Below, one piece after another: positions 17,751 to 27,220 of a DNA stretch of 64,000 bases (its first letter is position 1; every line of letters begins with the position of its first letter). The notes under the pieces are model-generated. The model worked only from the letters and a program-made list of their open reading frames with translations. It was not told the DNA's origin and ran no database searches. The stretch is taken from contig NZ_JACHIH010000028.1 of assembly GCF_014203125.1 (NCBI RefSeq), positions 1-64,000 of the forward strand. The letters are read 5' to 3'. The position numbers and the translations under genes are program-made. The stretch comes from Rhodopseudomonas rhenobacensis. Its GTDB lineage: Bacteria; Pseudomonadota; Alphaproteobacteria; Rhizobiales; Xanthobacteraceae.

Positions 17751-19954
17751 GCGGTGGCTCCCGGCACGATCGGCAATTGCCGCGGCCGCGGCAGGCCGAG
17801 CTTGGCCATCGCATTGGCGACGGCGGGTCCGAGCGGCGGCACGCCGGGCTCGCCGACCCCGGTCGGCTTTTCGCCGGAGGCGACGATCACCACTTCGACT
17901 TCGGGCATTTCGTTGATGCGCAGCGAGCGATATTTGTCGAAATTGCCGGCCACCGGCGCGCCCGCCTCGATGGTCTGCTCGGCGTAGAGGATGTGGCCGA
18001 GCGCAAAGCCGATGCCGCCTTCCATCTGGGCGCGGATGATGTCCGGATTGACCGCGACGCCGCAATCCACCGCGCACCACACCTTGTGCAGCTTCGGCCC
18101 CTCCTCGGTCATCGACAGCTCGACCACCTGCGCCACGAAGGTGTTGAAGCTCTCGACAACGGCGACGCCGCGGACGCGGCCCGCTTCCAGCTTGGCGCCC
18201 TTCCAGTTCGCCAATTCGGCGACCGCCTTCAGCACGCCGGCATGACGCGGCTTGTTGTCGCCCATCAGCGCCAGCCGGCCTTCGACCGGGTCCTGCCCCG
18301 CCGCCTCCAGCAGCTCGTCGATAAAAGCTTCGACCGCATAGCCGGTGTGGGTGTGGCCGACCGAGCGCCACCACAAGACCGGGACGCCGACATCGACCTG
18401 ATGCAGATCGCAGCGGAAATTCGCCACCTCGTAGGGAATCTCGTTGGAGCCCTCATAGGTGGTGGAATCCATGCCGTCCTTGAAGGTCATCGCCTCGAAC
18501 GGCGTGCCCTTCATAATCGACTGCCCGACGATGGTGTCGGTCCAGCCCTCGATCTTGCCGTCGCGAACGACGCCTCGCATCCGATGCACGCCGAACGGCC
18601 GGTAGTAACCGCCGCGCATGTCGTCCTCGCGGGTCCACACCAGCTTCAGCGGCTTGCCCGGCCCGATCGCCTTGGCGACTTCGGCCAGTTCAATCGCCGC
18701 ATGAACGGTCTGCTGCGCGCGGCGGCCGAAACTGCCGCCGGCCAGCAACACTTCGAGCTTCACCTTGTCGACGCCGATCCCCAGCACCTGCGCGATGGCG
18801 CCGTGATCGGGGGTCGGAAACTGGCAGCCGTAGCGCGCCAGCGCGGTGTCGCCGTCCCATTTGATGAAGCCGTTGAGCGGCTCCATCGCCGCATGCGCCA
18901 GATAGGGAAACACGTATTCGGCTTCGATCAGCCGGCCGCCCTTGGCGAATTCGGCATCGACGTCGCCGTGCTGCTTCACGGTCTTGCCCGGCGTCTTCGC
19001 CAGCGCGCGAAACTCCGACAGAATCTCGCGGGTGCCGCGGGTCTCCGCCTTGCTGTCGTCCCAAACGATCTTCAGCGCGTCGCGCCCTAGCTTCGCCGGC
19101 CAAAAACCCTTGGCATAGACCGCGACGCCGGTCGGCACCTGGCGGACGTCGACCACGCCGGCGATCTGCTTGGCCGCGGTCGCATCGAACGAACTCACCA
19201 CGCCGCCGAATTTCGGCGAGCGCGCGATCAGCACGGTGAGCATCTCCGGCTCGTCGAGGTCGAGCGTGAAGATCGCCGAGCCGTTCGACTTCGCGGCACT
19301 GTCGAGCCGCTGCACCGCGCCGTCTCTGCCGATCAGCTTGAAATCGGCCGGATCCTTCAATTGCGGATCGGCAGGTACCGGCCGCAGCATCGCCTCGGTT
19401 GCGAATTCGCCGAACCGGCCTTGCTTGCCGGACGCGTGCTTGATCACGCCGTTCTCGACGCTGATCTCGGAGGCCGCGACCCGCCAGCGCTCGGCCGCAG
19501 TCGCCACCAGCATTTGCCGCGCGGCGGCGCCGACTTTGCGCATCTGCTCGTAGGAATTGGCGATCGCGCTGGAGCCGCCGGTGCCCTGCACGCCGAACAA
19601 CAGGTTCTTGTACAGCGCCGGATTCGACGGCGCGTGCACGGCGCGCATCTGCGACCAGTCGGCGTCGAGCTCTTCGGCGACCAGCGTGGCGAAGCCGGTG
19701 AACGGCCCCTGGCCGAATTCGATCGCCTTGCACAGCACCGTCACGGTGTCATCCGGCGCGATGATCAGGAAGGTGTTCGGCAAGATGTTGACGCTTTGCG
19801 GCGCCGGCCGGTTCTGCGCGAACGACGGCGTGCGGCCGGCGATATAGACGCCGATCGCCAGCCCGGCGCCGGCTTGCAGCAGCGCGCGGCGCGACAACGT
19901 GGAGCCGGCTTCGGCGTGCGTCTTTTCGTCAAGGATCGAGCGGTCATGGATCAT
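17747..19954 (-). CDS. Molybdopterin-binding subunit of an isoquinoline 1-oxidoreductase-type hydroxylase
   Basis: A 735-residue large subunit of the xanthine dehydrogenase superfamily, IorB type. A twin-arginine signal (LSRRALLQAG near residue 20, then a hydrophobic stretch ending in SFAQ) shows export to the periplasm with the cofactor in place. Conserved family segments include GQGPFTGFATLVAEELD, VQGTGGSSAIANSYEQMRKV and GGSFGRRAQQ, around the molybdenum site. It forms an operon with the iron-sulfur subunit upstream and the di-heme cytochrome downstream. Such three-part enzymes oxidise aldehydes or N-heterocycles; the substrate cannot be told. Confidence 0.88.
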   Translation of the reverse strand: MIHDRSILDEKTHAEAGSTLSRRALLQAGAGLAIGVYIAGRTPSFAQNRPAPQSVNILPNTFLIIAPDDTVTVLCKAIEFGQGPFTGFATLVAEELDADWSQMRAVHAPSNPALYKNLLFGVQGTGGSSAIANSYEQMRKVGAAARQMLVATAAERWRVAASEISVENGVIKHASGKQGRFGEFATEAMLRPVPADPQLKDPADFKLIGRDGAVQRLDSAAKSNGSAIFTLDLDEPEMLTVLIARSPKFGGVVSSFDATAAKQIAGVVDVRQVPTGVAVYAKGFWPAKLGRDALKIVWDDSKAETRGTREILSEFRALAKTPGKTVKQHGDVDAEFAKGGRLIEAEYVFPYLAHAAMEPLNGFIKWDGDTALARYGCQFPTPDHGAIAQVLGIGVDKVKLEVLLAGGSFGRRAQQTVHAAIELAEVAKAIGPGKPLKLVWTREDDMRGGYYRPFGVHRMRGVVRDGKIEGWTDTIVGQSIMKGTPFEAMTFKDGMDSTTYEGSNEIPYEVANFRCDLHQVDVGVPVLWWRSVGHTHTGYAVEAFIDELLEAAGQDPVEGRLALMGDNKPRHAGVLKAVAELANWKGAKLEAGRVRGVAVVESFNTFVAQVVELSMTEEGPKLHKVWCAVDCGVAVNPDIIRAQMEGGIGFALGHILYAEQTIEAGAPVAGNFDKYRSLRINEMPEVEVVIVASGEKPTGVGEPGVPPLGPAVANAMAKLGLPRPRQLPIVPGATA

Positions 19955-19957
19955 GGC

Positions 19958-20422
19958 TCAACCCTCCAACGTTTTTGCGGCGCCGTGAATCGCAGCGCGG
20001 ATCCGCACATAGGTGGCGCAGCGGCAGATGTTGCCGGCCATCGCCAGATCGATATCGCGGTCGCTCGGTTTCGGATTGCGCGCGAGCAGCGCCGCGGCGC
20101 TCATGATCTGGCCGGACTGACAGTAGCCGCATTGCGGCACGTCGAGCTTGACCCACTCCGCCTGCACCGCCGCCGCCTCGCGGCCGCCGACGCCTTCGAT
20201 GGTGGTGATCTGGCTGTCGCCGACCGCCGACACCGGCAGCGAACAGGATCGCACCGGCTGGTTGTCGAGATAGACCGTACACGCCCCGCATTGCGCGACG
20301 CCGCAGCCATACTTGGTGCCGGTCAGCTTGGCGCCGTCGCGGATCGCCCACAGCAACGGCGTGCCGGGATCGACGTCGATGGCGTGAGACTGTCCGTTGA
20401 TGTTGAGCCTATAGGCCGTCAT
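19958..20422 (-). CDS. [2Fe-2S] subunit of the isoquinoline 1-oxidoreductase-type hydroxylase
   Basis: A 154-residue small subunit with both expected iron-sulfur clusters. The plant-ferredoxin-like site is CGVAQCGACTVYLD with a further Cys in VRSC. The C-terminal helical site is CGYCQSGQ with CRC in GNICRCATYVRIR. It is the first gene of the operon and is 3 bp from the large subunit. Electrons from the molybdenum site pass through it to the cytochrome. Confidence 0.92.
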   Translation of the reverse strand: MTAYRLNINGQSHAIDVDPGTPLLWAIRDGAKLTGTKYGCGVAQCGACTVYLDNQPVRSCSLPVSAVGDSQITTIEGVGGREAAAVQAEWVKLDVPQCGYCQSGQIMSAAALLARNPKPSDRDIDLAMAGNICRCATYVRIRAAIHGAAKTLEG

Positions 20423-20643
20423 TGCCGTTCTCCCGCAGCGAGACCGGCAAACTAGATGCGAATGCTTCTAAACAGCAACTCACAAGAATTTGTGAGGGGG
20501 GGCGGGGAACGAAGTGGGGGGCGACTGTCGACGGCGCGCGCTTTGGTGACCGTCCAAAAGCGAGAGCACGGCTAAAACGCCAATTGCAATTCGAACATAC
20601 CAAATGGCAAATTCGAGATCAGAACTCCAGCAATAGGTCGCCT

Positions 20644-20988
20644 GTGAATCCGCTCGTGATTTCCTATGCCGCCCTGACGGGGGCCATTGTCTGCGAAGTC
20701 ATTGGCACGACATTTCTGCAGAAGTCCGAGCAGTTCAGCCGTCTCGTCCCCACGCTGATCATGGCGGCGTTCTACGCTGGATCATTCTTCCTGCTGTCGC
20801 AGGCACTGAAGAGCATCCCCCTTGGGATTGCCTATGCTATCTGGGGCGGCTTGGGCATCGTACTGACCGCCATCATCAGCGTGGTCGTTCTTAAACAGTC
20901 TCTCGACATGCCGGCTATCGCAGGGATCGCTATGATCGTGGGAGGTGTGGTCGTGGTGAACATGTTCTCCCAGTCGGTGTCGCACTGA
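20644..20988 (+). CDS. Small multidrug resistance (SMR) family transporter
   Basis: A 114-residue inner-membrane protein with four predicted helices. It has the SMR hallmarks: an early membrane Glu in AIVCEVIGTTFLQKS, and GIAYAIWGGLGIVLTAIISVVVLKQ in the third helix. Such EmrE-like proteins work as antiparallel dimers and exchange cationic compounds or guanidinium for protons. I chose the GTG at 20644 because it gives the family length; the longer open frame upstream has no SMR similarity. It is divergent from the molybdenum hydroxylase operon. Confidence 0.85.
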   Translation: MNPLVISYAALTGAIVCEVIGTTFLQKSEQFSRLVPTLIMAAFYAGSFFLLSQALKSIPLGIAYAIWGGLGIVLTAIISVVVLKQSLDMPAIAGIAMIVGGVVVVNMFSQSVSH

Positions 20989-21010
20989 GCATGAAGAGCA
21001 AGCGTAGCAA

Positions 21011-21348
21011 GCGTAGCCCGGATGGAGCGAAGCGCAATCCGGGTCTTCTGATTCAAGCGACGCAGCTCCCGGATTTCGCTTCGCTTCATCCGGGCTACGG
21101 GCTCGACCGCGGCACTCAGCTCTGCTCCGGCTTCCGCCCTCGGATCACTTGCCCGATCCGCCAGAGCACGCCGGTCGGATCGACCAGCAAGCGTAGCCCG
21201 GATGGAGCGCAGCGCAATCCGGGTCTTCTGATTCAACGACGCAGTTCCCGGATTTCGCTTCGCTCCATCCGGGCTACGGGCTGAACTAACCACTGCGCAT
21301 TGGCGAAAGGCTCCCGGATTTCGCTTCGCTTCATCCGGGCTACGGGCT
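21011..21348. repeat. Three copies of a palindromic GTAGCCCGGATG repeat
   Basis: Two nearly identical elements of about 92 bp (21011-21103 and 21191-21282) each start GCGTAGCCCGGATGGAGCG and end CATCCGGGCTACGGGCT, so each is one long hairpin. A third half copy lies at 21309-21348. They fill the gap between the SMR gene and the hydroxyacid dehydrogenase gene and flank a 75-bp gene remnant. This is a well-known REP-like sequence in Bradyrhizobiaceae. Confidence 0.85.
21116..21190 (-). pseudogene. C-terminal remnant of a VOC (glyoxalase/dioxygenase) family gene
   Basis: Between two copies of the palindromic repeat the minus strand reads LLVDPTGVLWRIGQVIRGRK followed by PEQS and a stop. VDPTGVLWRIGQ resembles the last strand of VOC-superfamily proteins. 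Only about 24 codons remain; further upstream the frame runs straight into the repeat. It is a relic without function. The assignment rests on one short motif. Confidence 0.4.
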
Positions 21349-21394
21349 TAATAGAGACAGCGTCTGCCGGTGCAGGAATTGAGATTTTCGCGCT

Positions 21395-22342
21395 CTACCC
21401 CACCGGATAACGCAACGGCCTCCCCGCAAAAAACGCGCTCAGATTCTCGATCACGCAGTCCTGCATCGCGATGTGGGATTCGGCGGTGTGGCCGCCGAGA
21501 TGCGGGGTCAGCACCACGTTGGACAAGGCGCTGAGTGCGCCCGGCGCGAGCGGTTCGACCTCGAACACGTCGAGCCCGGCGCCGGCGATGGTGTGATCCT
21601 GCAACGCCGTGAGCAAGGCGGCCTGATCGATCACCGAACCGCGGGAAATGTTGATCACGATGCCGCCCTGGCCGAGCCGCCGCAGCATCGCGGCGTCGAT
21701 GACGTGCCGGGTGTCGGAGCCGGCGCGCACCGCGATCATCAGCACGTCGCACCATTCGACCAGCGCTTCCAGGCTCGCATGATAAGGATACGGCACGTCG
21801 TGCTGCGAGCGGCTGTAGTAACCGACCTCGGTTTCGAAAGCTGCTGCGCGCGCTGCGATCTTGCTGCCGATCTCGCCCATGCCGTAGACGCCGATGCGGC
21901 GGCCGGTCATTCCCCGCGGCGGCGCCAATCGCAGCGACGGCTGCCCCGCCGCCCAGCCGCCGCTGCGGATGTAAGCGTCGGCGGTTAGTAACCGCCGGAC
22001 CGCCGCCAGCAGCAGCGTCATCGAGAGGTCGGCGACCGCCGCCGAATTGGCCGCCGGACTGTGGCCGATCACGATGTTGCGTTGGGCCGCGGCGGCGCGG
22101 TCGATGCCGTCATAGCCGGTGCCGTAGCAGACGATCGCGCCGAGCTTCGGCAGGCTCTCCATCACCGCGCGGCCGAGCGGTTCGCCGCCGGCGGTGATGA
22201 TCGCGCGAACGTCACCGAGCTCGTCGGCGCTGAACGCCTCGCGCGGCGGTTTGCCCTGGGCGTCGATCAGTTCGAAGCGCGCGGCGATCCGCGTCAGCAT
22301 CGCCTTCGAGAACGGGGAATAGATCAGAACCTTGCCGTCCAT
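21395..22342 (-). CDS. D-isomer-specific 2-hydroxyacid dehydrogenase
   Basis: A 315-residue NAD(P)-dependent dehydrogenase that reduces 2-oxoacids such as glyoxylate or hydroxypyruvate. The nucleotide-binding Rossmann motif is GVYGMGEIGSKIA. The catalytic set is visible as the Arg in AVRAGSDTRH, the Glu in DVFEVEPLA and the His in LTPHLGGHT. Family length is normal. Its ribosome binding site (GAGGGAGGT) is immediately after the rplA terminator, so it is probably expressed from its own promoter or by read-through. Confidence 0.9.
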   Translation of the reverse strand: MDGKVLIYSPFSKAMLTRIAARFELIDAQGKPPREAFSADELGDVRAIITAGGEPLGRAVMESLPKLGAIVCYGTGYDGIDRAAAAQRNIVIGHSPAANSAAVADLSMTLLLAAVRRLLTADAYIRSGGWAAGQPSLRLAPPRGMTGRRIGVYGMGEIGSKIAARAAAFETEVGYYSRSQHDVPYPYHASLEALVEWCDVLMIAVRAGSDTRHVIDAAMLRRLGQGGIVINISRGSVIDQAALLTALQDHTIAGAGLDVFEVEPLAPGALSALSNVVLTPHLGGHTAESHIAMQDCVIENLSAFFAGRPLRYPVG

Positions 22343-22364
22343 AGCCAGATACCTCCCTCGAGCA

Positions 22365-22403
22365 TAAAAAAGGGGCGAAATCGGTTGGCCCGATTTCGCC
22401 CCT
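22365..22403 (-). terminator. Rho-independent terminator after rplA
   Basis: A 14-bp perfect stem (AGGGGCGAAATCGG with CCGATTTCGCCCCT) lies about 25 bases beyond the rplA stop and is followed on the minus strand by TTTTTTATGC. It closes the secE-nusG-rplK-rplA transcript and separates it from rplJ. Confidence 0.9.
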
Positions 22404-22426
22404 GGTTTGTCGCAAGATTTTCAGGC

Positions 22427-23119
<693 letters not shown>

Positions 23120-23125
23120 GACCCG

Positions 23126-23554
23126 TTACCCCGCTACTTGAAGGCCCATCGAACGGGCGGAGCCCTCGACCATCTTCATGGCCGCTTCGACGGTGTCACA
23201 ATTCAGATCCTTCATCTTCTTCTCGGCGATCTCGCGCACCTGGGCGGAGCTCACCTTGCCGGCCACGTCGCGGCCCGGCAGCTTCGAGCCGGACTTGATG
23301 TTGGCGGCCTGCTTGAGAAAGAACGACATCGGCGGGGTCTTCATTTCGAAGGTGAACGAACGATCGGCGTAGATCGTGATCACCACCGGAATCGGGGTGT
23401 TCTTCTCTTCCTTCTGGGTCTGCGCGTTGAACGCCTTGCAGAACTCCATGATGTTGAGGCCGCGCTGACCAAGCGCGGGACCGATCGGGGGCGAAGGGTT
23501 CGCCGCACCGGCCGGCACCTGCAATTTCAGGTATCCGGTCACTTTCTTTGCCAT
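23126..23554 (-). CDS. rplK: 50S ribosomal protein L11
   Basis: I place the start at the ATG at 23554 ([20 protein letters not shown], 142 residues), the usual L11 start. The nine upstream in-frame codons hold the ribosome binding site (CAGGAGAG). The proline-rich [19 protein letters not shown] segment is the thiostrepton/factor-binding region. It forms part of the GTPase-associated centre with L10 and L7/L12. Confidence 0.97.
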   Translation of the reverse strand: MAKKVTGYLKLQVPAGAANPSPPIGPALGQRGLNIMEFCKAFNAQTQKEEKNTPIPVVITIYADRSFTFEMKTPPMSFFLKQAANIKSGSKLPGRDVAGKVSSAQVREIAEKKMKDLNCDTVEAAMKMVEGSARSMGLQVAG

Positions 23555-23682
23555 ACGTCTCTCCTGTTGCGCCGATCGCAATCGGCTGGTTCAGGTGTCC
23601 GTGGTCGGGATCGGGACGGCTGGCGACCGCCCTCTTCCTCCCACGGCCTTTTCGCGCGAAACGAGTCTCGCGCTTAGTCCGA

Positions 23683-24213
23683 TCAGACCTTCTCGACCTG
23701 ACCGAATTCCAATTCCACCGGGGTCGCGCGACCGAAGATCGACACCGCGACCTTGACCCGCGAGCGGCCCTCGTCGATTTCCTCGACCACGCCGGAGAAC
23801 GACGCGAACGGGCCATCGGCCACCCGGACGTTCTCGCCGATCTCGAACGACACCGAGGTCTTCGGCCGCTCCACGCCTTCCTGCACCTGGTGCAGAATGC
23901 GCATCGCTTCGGGTTCGGAAATCGGCATCGGCTTGTTCTCGGCGCCGAGGAAGCCGGTGACCTTCGGGGTGTTCTTGATCAGATGAAACGCCTCGTCGGT
24001 GAGGTTCATCTTGACCAGCACGTAACCCGGGAAAAACTTGCGTTCGGCGTCGACCTTGCGGCCGCGGCGGACCTCGGTGACCTTCTCGGTCGGGACCAGC
24101 ACCTGCTCGAACAGGTCTTCCAGCCCGCGCTGCTTGGCCTGCTCGCGAATCGACTCCGCGACCTTCTTCTCGAAGTTCGAATAGGCGTGAACGATGTACC
24201 AGCGCATGCTCAT
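23683..24213 (-). CDS. nusG: Transcription termination/antitermination factor NusG
   Basis: A 176-residue protein with the NGN domain (MRWYIVHAYSNFEKKVAESI at the start, then FFPGYVLVKMNL) and a C-terminal KOW domain (GENVRVADGPFASFSGVVEE). It binds RNA polymerase and links it to Rho and to ribosomal S10. It lies 24 bp after secE. Confidence 0.98.
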   Translation of the reverse strand: MSMRWYIVHAYSNFEKKVAESIREQAKQRGLEDLFEQVLVPTEKVTEVRRGRKVDAERKFFPGYVLVKMNLTDEAFHLIKNTPKVTGFLGAENKPMPISEPEAMRILHQVQEGVERPKTSVSFEIGENVRVADGPFASFSGVVEEIDEGRSRVKVAVSIFGRATPVELEFGQVEKV

Positions 24214-24237
24214 GATGTGAATTCCGTGCGCCCGCGG

Positions 24238-24429
24238 TTAGTGGATGCCAAGTAGGAAGGTGATGAACAGCCGAATGATCTGATCGGCGAAAAAGAAGAA
24301 GATCGAAGCCAGCGCCACCATCACGAACACCATGATCGTGGTGATCGTGGTTTCGCGGCGCGACGGCCACGTGACCTTGGAGGTCTCGGTCCGCACTTCT
24401 TGCAGGAATTTGAACGGGCTAAAGGCCAT
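24238..24429 (-). CDS. secE: Preprotein translocase subunit SecE
   Basis: A 63-residue single-span form of SecE, typical of alphaproteobacteria. The amphipathic N-terminal part (FKFLQEVRTETSKVTWPSRRE) carries the conserved V-x-W-P motif and is followed by one membrane helix. It is the clamp of the SecYEG channel. It is the first gene of the secE-nusG-rplK-rplA group. Confidence 0.97.
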   Translation of the reverse strand: MAFSPFKFLQEVRTETSKVTWPSRRETTITTIMVFVMVALASIFFFFADQIIRLFITFLLGIH

Positions 24430-24607
24430 CGTCGTGATCCGCGTCCGTCGTCAGTCTCAGGGTTTCGGGAATCCGAACAGCCCTCTTGCGCCCAATCCTT
24501 TGCCAAAGACAACCCTTTGCCAAGGATGAGCCGCCAAGCGGGCCCTTTTTTCGGGAAAACAAAGCCGCGTCGGAAATCCGTCAAAACGGGCCGACAGCGA
24601 GTGGCGC

Positions 24608-24636
24608 TGTTTACTGCGCCCGAGCCGCTAGGTCAA
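24608..24636 (-). promoter_or_regulatory. Probable sigma-70-type promoter of secE-nusG
   Basis: Minus strand: TTGACC at 24636-24631 and TAAACA at 24613-24608, separated by 17 bases, about 180 bases upstream of secE. It is the best promoter match I found in the 376-bp gap 24430-24805 between tRNA-Trp and secE, which otherwise contains no gene. Confidence 0.45.
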
Positions 24637-24805
24637 GATATCCGGCCGGCGCCCGCCGACCCTGTGGGCGGCCGCGTCGCCCGCCGCGATCGGACGAGGT
24701 GAACGCAGCGAAGCAGTGGCTGAAGAGCTGACGAATCGTCGCGCCGCGGCTCCGCGGGACGCGCTCGGACCAGTCTCGGAACCCGGCTTAACCGCCTGAT
24801 TTCAC

Positions 24806-24881
24806 TGGCAGGGGCGGTAGGGCTCGAACCTACGACAACCGGTTTTGGAGACCGGTGCTCTACCAACTGAGCTACACCCCT
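24806..24881 (-). tRNA. trnW: tRNA-Trp (anticodon CCA)
   Basis: The minus strand folds as a full cloverleaf: AGGGGTG acceptor arm, D-arm with AGCTCAGTTGGTAGAGC, anticodon loop CTCCAAA (CCA at 24848-24846) in a CCGGT/ACCGG stem, T-arm with GGTTCGAGCCC, discriminator G and an encoded CCA end. A tRNA-Trp before secE is a common arrangement in bacteria. Confidence 0.97.
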
Positions 24882-24891
24882 ATCTGACGTC

Positions 24892-24920
24892 TCTATAGCG
24901 AAGGGAATTGCCGCCGTCAC
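24892..24920 (-). promoter_or_regulatory. Promoter of tRNA-Trp
   Basis: Minus strand: GTGACG at 24920-24915 and TATAGA at 24897-24892, with 17 bases between. The predicted start of transcription is a few bases before the mature tRNA 5' end. Confidence 0.6.
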
Positions 24921-25091
24921 GCCCCCCTTTTGGCAAATTTGTCGCTCCTCGCGGCTGTTGAAAAACCCGGTGCGAACCCCGGCGCCACAGCTGAGACACA
25001 AGTCTTTTCAGAGCGTTAAGCGAAAGTTGACGCCGCTGCTCTAGAACCCGGGCGACATTGATCTTCGTTTTTACTCGCATTCGGGGGCACC

Positions 25092-27041
25092 ATGCTCGGC
25101 ATCAAATCCATTTCCGTCCGTATCATGGTGGCAATTTCGCTGGTCGGCGCGGTGTCCTGCGCCGCGCTGGCCGGCTTCGGCATCTGGCGACAGCAGACCA
25201 CGGTCGATCTCGCGCTGGAGCGCGAGCTGCGCGACGACTACGCCACCATGCTGGCCGCCCTGGACAGCGAAACCCGCACCGCGCAGGCCGTCAGCAAGGC
25301 GCTGGCCACCATGCCGCAGCTGAAAGCCCTGGTCCGCGCCGGGGACCGCCCCGGCCTCCTCGCCATGATGGATGACACGCTGCGCGACATCAAACCGTTG
25401 GGCCTGGAATTGATCACCATTCAGGTCCCGCCGGCCCTGGCGTTGGCGCGGGTGCACAATCCGAAGGCGTTCGGCGACGACGTCTCTCCTCGCCGCAAGA
25501 TGGTGGTGCAGGCGTTGCAGACCAAGCAGGCGATCGGCGGCGTGGAAACCGGACGCGACGTCCTCAACGTGTTCGCCACCACGCCGATCATGGACGGGGG
25601 CACCGTGATCGGCGCCGTCGATATCGGCGCGCCGTTCGGCGACACCTTCGTAAAAGCGATGAAAAGCCGATTCGGCGTCGACGTCGCGATCCATCAGCTC
25701 GAGTCCGGCACCGTCAAGACGCTCGCCACCACCCTCACCGAGGCCGCGCCGTCGATCGAGCTGATCCAGCGCGCGCTGTCCGGGCAAACCATCATCGAGG
25801 CGCGCGGCAGCGACGGCCGCACCTTCGGACCGATCAAGAATTTCTCCGGCGCCCCGGTCGCCGTGGTGGAGATCGTCCGCGACACCACCGCCTATCAGGC
25901 GGTGGCGCGGCAATCGATGATCTGGTTCGCCAGCGTCACCGCGGTCGCGGTGCTGATCGCCGCACTGGTCGCCGCCTGGCTCGGCCGCAGCCTCGGCCGG
26001 CCGATCCGCGCGCTGGAAGACGCGATGCGTCAGATCAGCTCGGGCCGGCAGGACGTCGTCGTGCCGGGCGCCAAGCGCAGCGACGAGATCGGCTCGATGG
26101 CGCGCGCGGTCGAAGTGTTCAAGGACGGCCTCGCCGAGACCGCGCGATTGCGCGGCGACCAGGAGCAGCAGCGCGCCCAGGCCGAGGCCGAACGGCAGAG
26201 CACCTTGCAGGCGCTGGCCTCGCGCTTCGAATCCGGCGTCGGCAGCATCGTTGCCGCAGTCGGCTCGGCTGCGGTCGATCTGCGCAGCACCGCGCAATCG
26301 ATGGCCAGCAATGCCGAGGAAGCCTCCAGCCAGACCACCGCCGTCGCCGCCTCATCGGAGGTGGCGACGCAGAATGCGCAAGCCGTCGCCGCCGCGATCG
26401 AGGAGCTCAACGCCTCGGTCAACGAGATCGCGCAGCGCGTCAACGAATCCGCCAAGGTCGCGGGCTCGGCGCTCGATCAGGCCACCAGCACCAACGCCCA
26501 GATCAATGCGCTCGCCGAGGCCGCGCAACGGATCGGCGACGTCGTCAAGCTGATCAGCGAGATCGCGGCGCAGACCAATCTGTTGGCGCTCAACGCCACC
26601 ATCGAAGCCGCCCGCGCCGGCGAAGCCGGCCGCGGCTTTGCGGTGGTCGCCTCCGAGGTCAAGGCGCTGGCCACCCAGACCTCGAAGGCCACCGACGAGA
26701 TTTCCGCCCAGGTGCTGGCGATCCAGAGCGCGACGCAACTCTCGGTCGATGCGATCGGGGGCATCACCTCGACGATCGGCCAGGTCAGCGAGATCGCCTC
26801 GGCGATCGCCGCCGCGGTCGAGGAGCAGAGCGCCGCGACCCGCGAGATCGCGCAGAACGTCAGCGAAGCCGCGCGCGGCTCCAGCGAAGTGTCGGACAAC
26901 ATCGAGGGCGTCCGCCGCGCCGCCGAGCAGACCGGCGTCGCCGCCACCCGCGTCGTCGATTCGTCGGCGGAACTATCGCGCAACGGCGACATGCTGCGCA
27001 CCCAGGTCGACGCGTTCCTGCGCGAGGTGCGAGCGGCGTAA
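25092..27041 (+). CDS. Methyl-accepting chemotaxis protein
   Basis: A 649-residue chemoreceptor. A membrane helix at about residues 9-32 is followed by a periplasmic Cache-like sensor domain to about 270 (with [19 protein letters not shown] and [14 protein letters not shown]). Then come a second helix (about 275-298), a HAMP domain and a cytoplasmic signalling coiled coil whose tip reads [24 protein letters not shown]. The C-terminus lacks a NWETF-type CheR tether. It probably senses a small organic molecule; the ligand is unknown. The next gene is a close paralogue. Confidence 0.93.
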   Translation: MLGIKSISVRIMVAISLVGAVSCAALAGFGIWRQQTTVDLALERELRDDYATMLAALDSETRTAQAVSKALATMPQLKALVRAGDRPGLLAMMDDTLRDIKPLGLELITIQVPPALALARVHNPKAFGDDVSPRRKMVVQALQTKQAIGGVETGRDVLNVFATTPIMDGGTVIGAVDIGAPFGDTFVKAMKSRFGVDVAIHQLESGTVKTLATTLTEAAPSIELIQRALSGQTIIEARGSDGRTFGPIKNFSGAPVAVVEIVRDTTAYQAVARQSMIWFASVTAVAVLIAALVAAWLGRSLGRPIRALEDAMRQISSGRQDVVVPGAKRSDEIGSMARAVEVFKDGLAETARLRGDQEQQRAQAEAERQSTLQALASRFESGVGSIVAAVGSAAVDLRSTAQSMASNAEEASSQTTAVAASSEVATQNAQAVAAAIEELNASVNEIAQRVNESAKVAGSALDQATSTNAQINALAEAAQRIGDVVKLISEIAAQTNLLALNATIEAARAGEAGRGFAVVASEVKALATQTSKATDEISAQVLAIQSATQLSVDAIGGITSTIGQVSEIASAIAAAVEEQSAATREIAQNVSEAARGSSEVSDNIEGVRRAAEQTGVAATRVVDSSAELSRNGDMLRTQVDAFLREVRAA

Positions 27042-27220
27042 CAGCGACGGGATTCGCCGCCGCAACGCCCCTTCGGTCTATCTTACAGTTGTCCGCAGCC
27101 GCCGCGTCAGCATCCCCGCTCGCGCGCCACGTGAAGAACTGTTTCGTTTCCCTTAATTCGATGTTGACGACTGAGAGCTAAGACACCCGGCGAAAATCCT
27201 TGTTGAAGGTCTGTCGAGCC

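Noticed and set aside
17097-20422. Linking the IorAB-like molybdenum hydroxylase directly to the nicX region
   Set aside because: It is over 30 kb away, in a different transcription unit, and lacks the shared dyad. It could act on an N-heterocycle, but nothing in the sequence connects the two.
21011-21348. CRISPR array
   Set aside because: The repeats are long self-complementary elements present in only two and a half copies, with no regular spacers and no cas genes.
24806-25091. Attachment site or genomic island border at tRNA-Trp
   Set aside because: No integrase gene and no direct repeat of the tRNA 3' end were found nearby.
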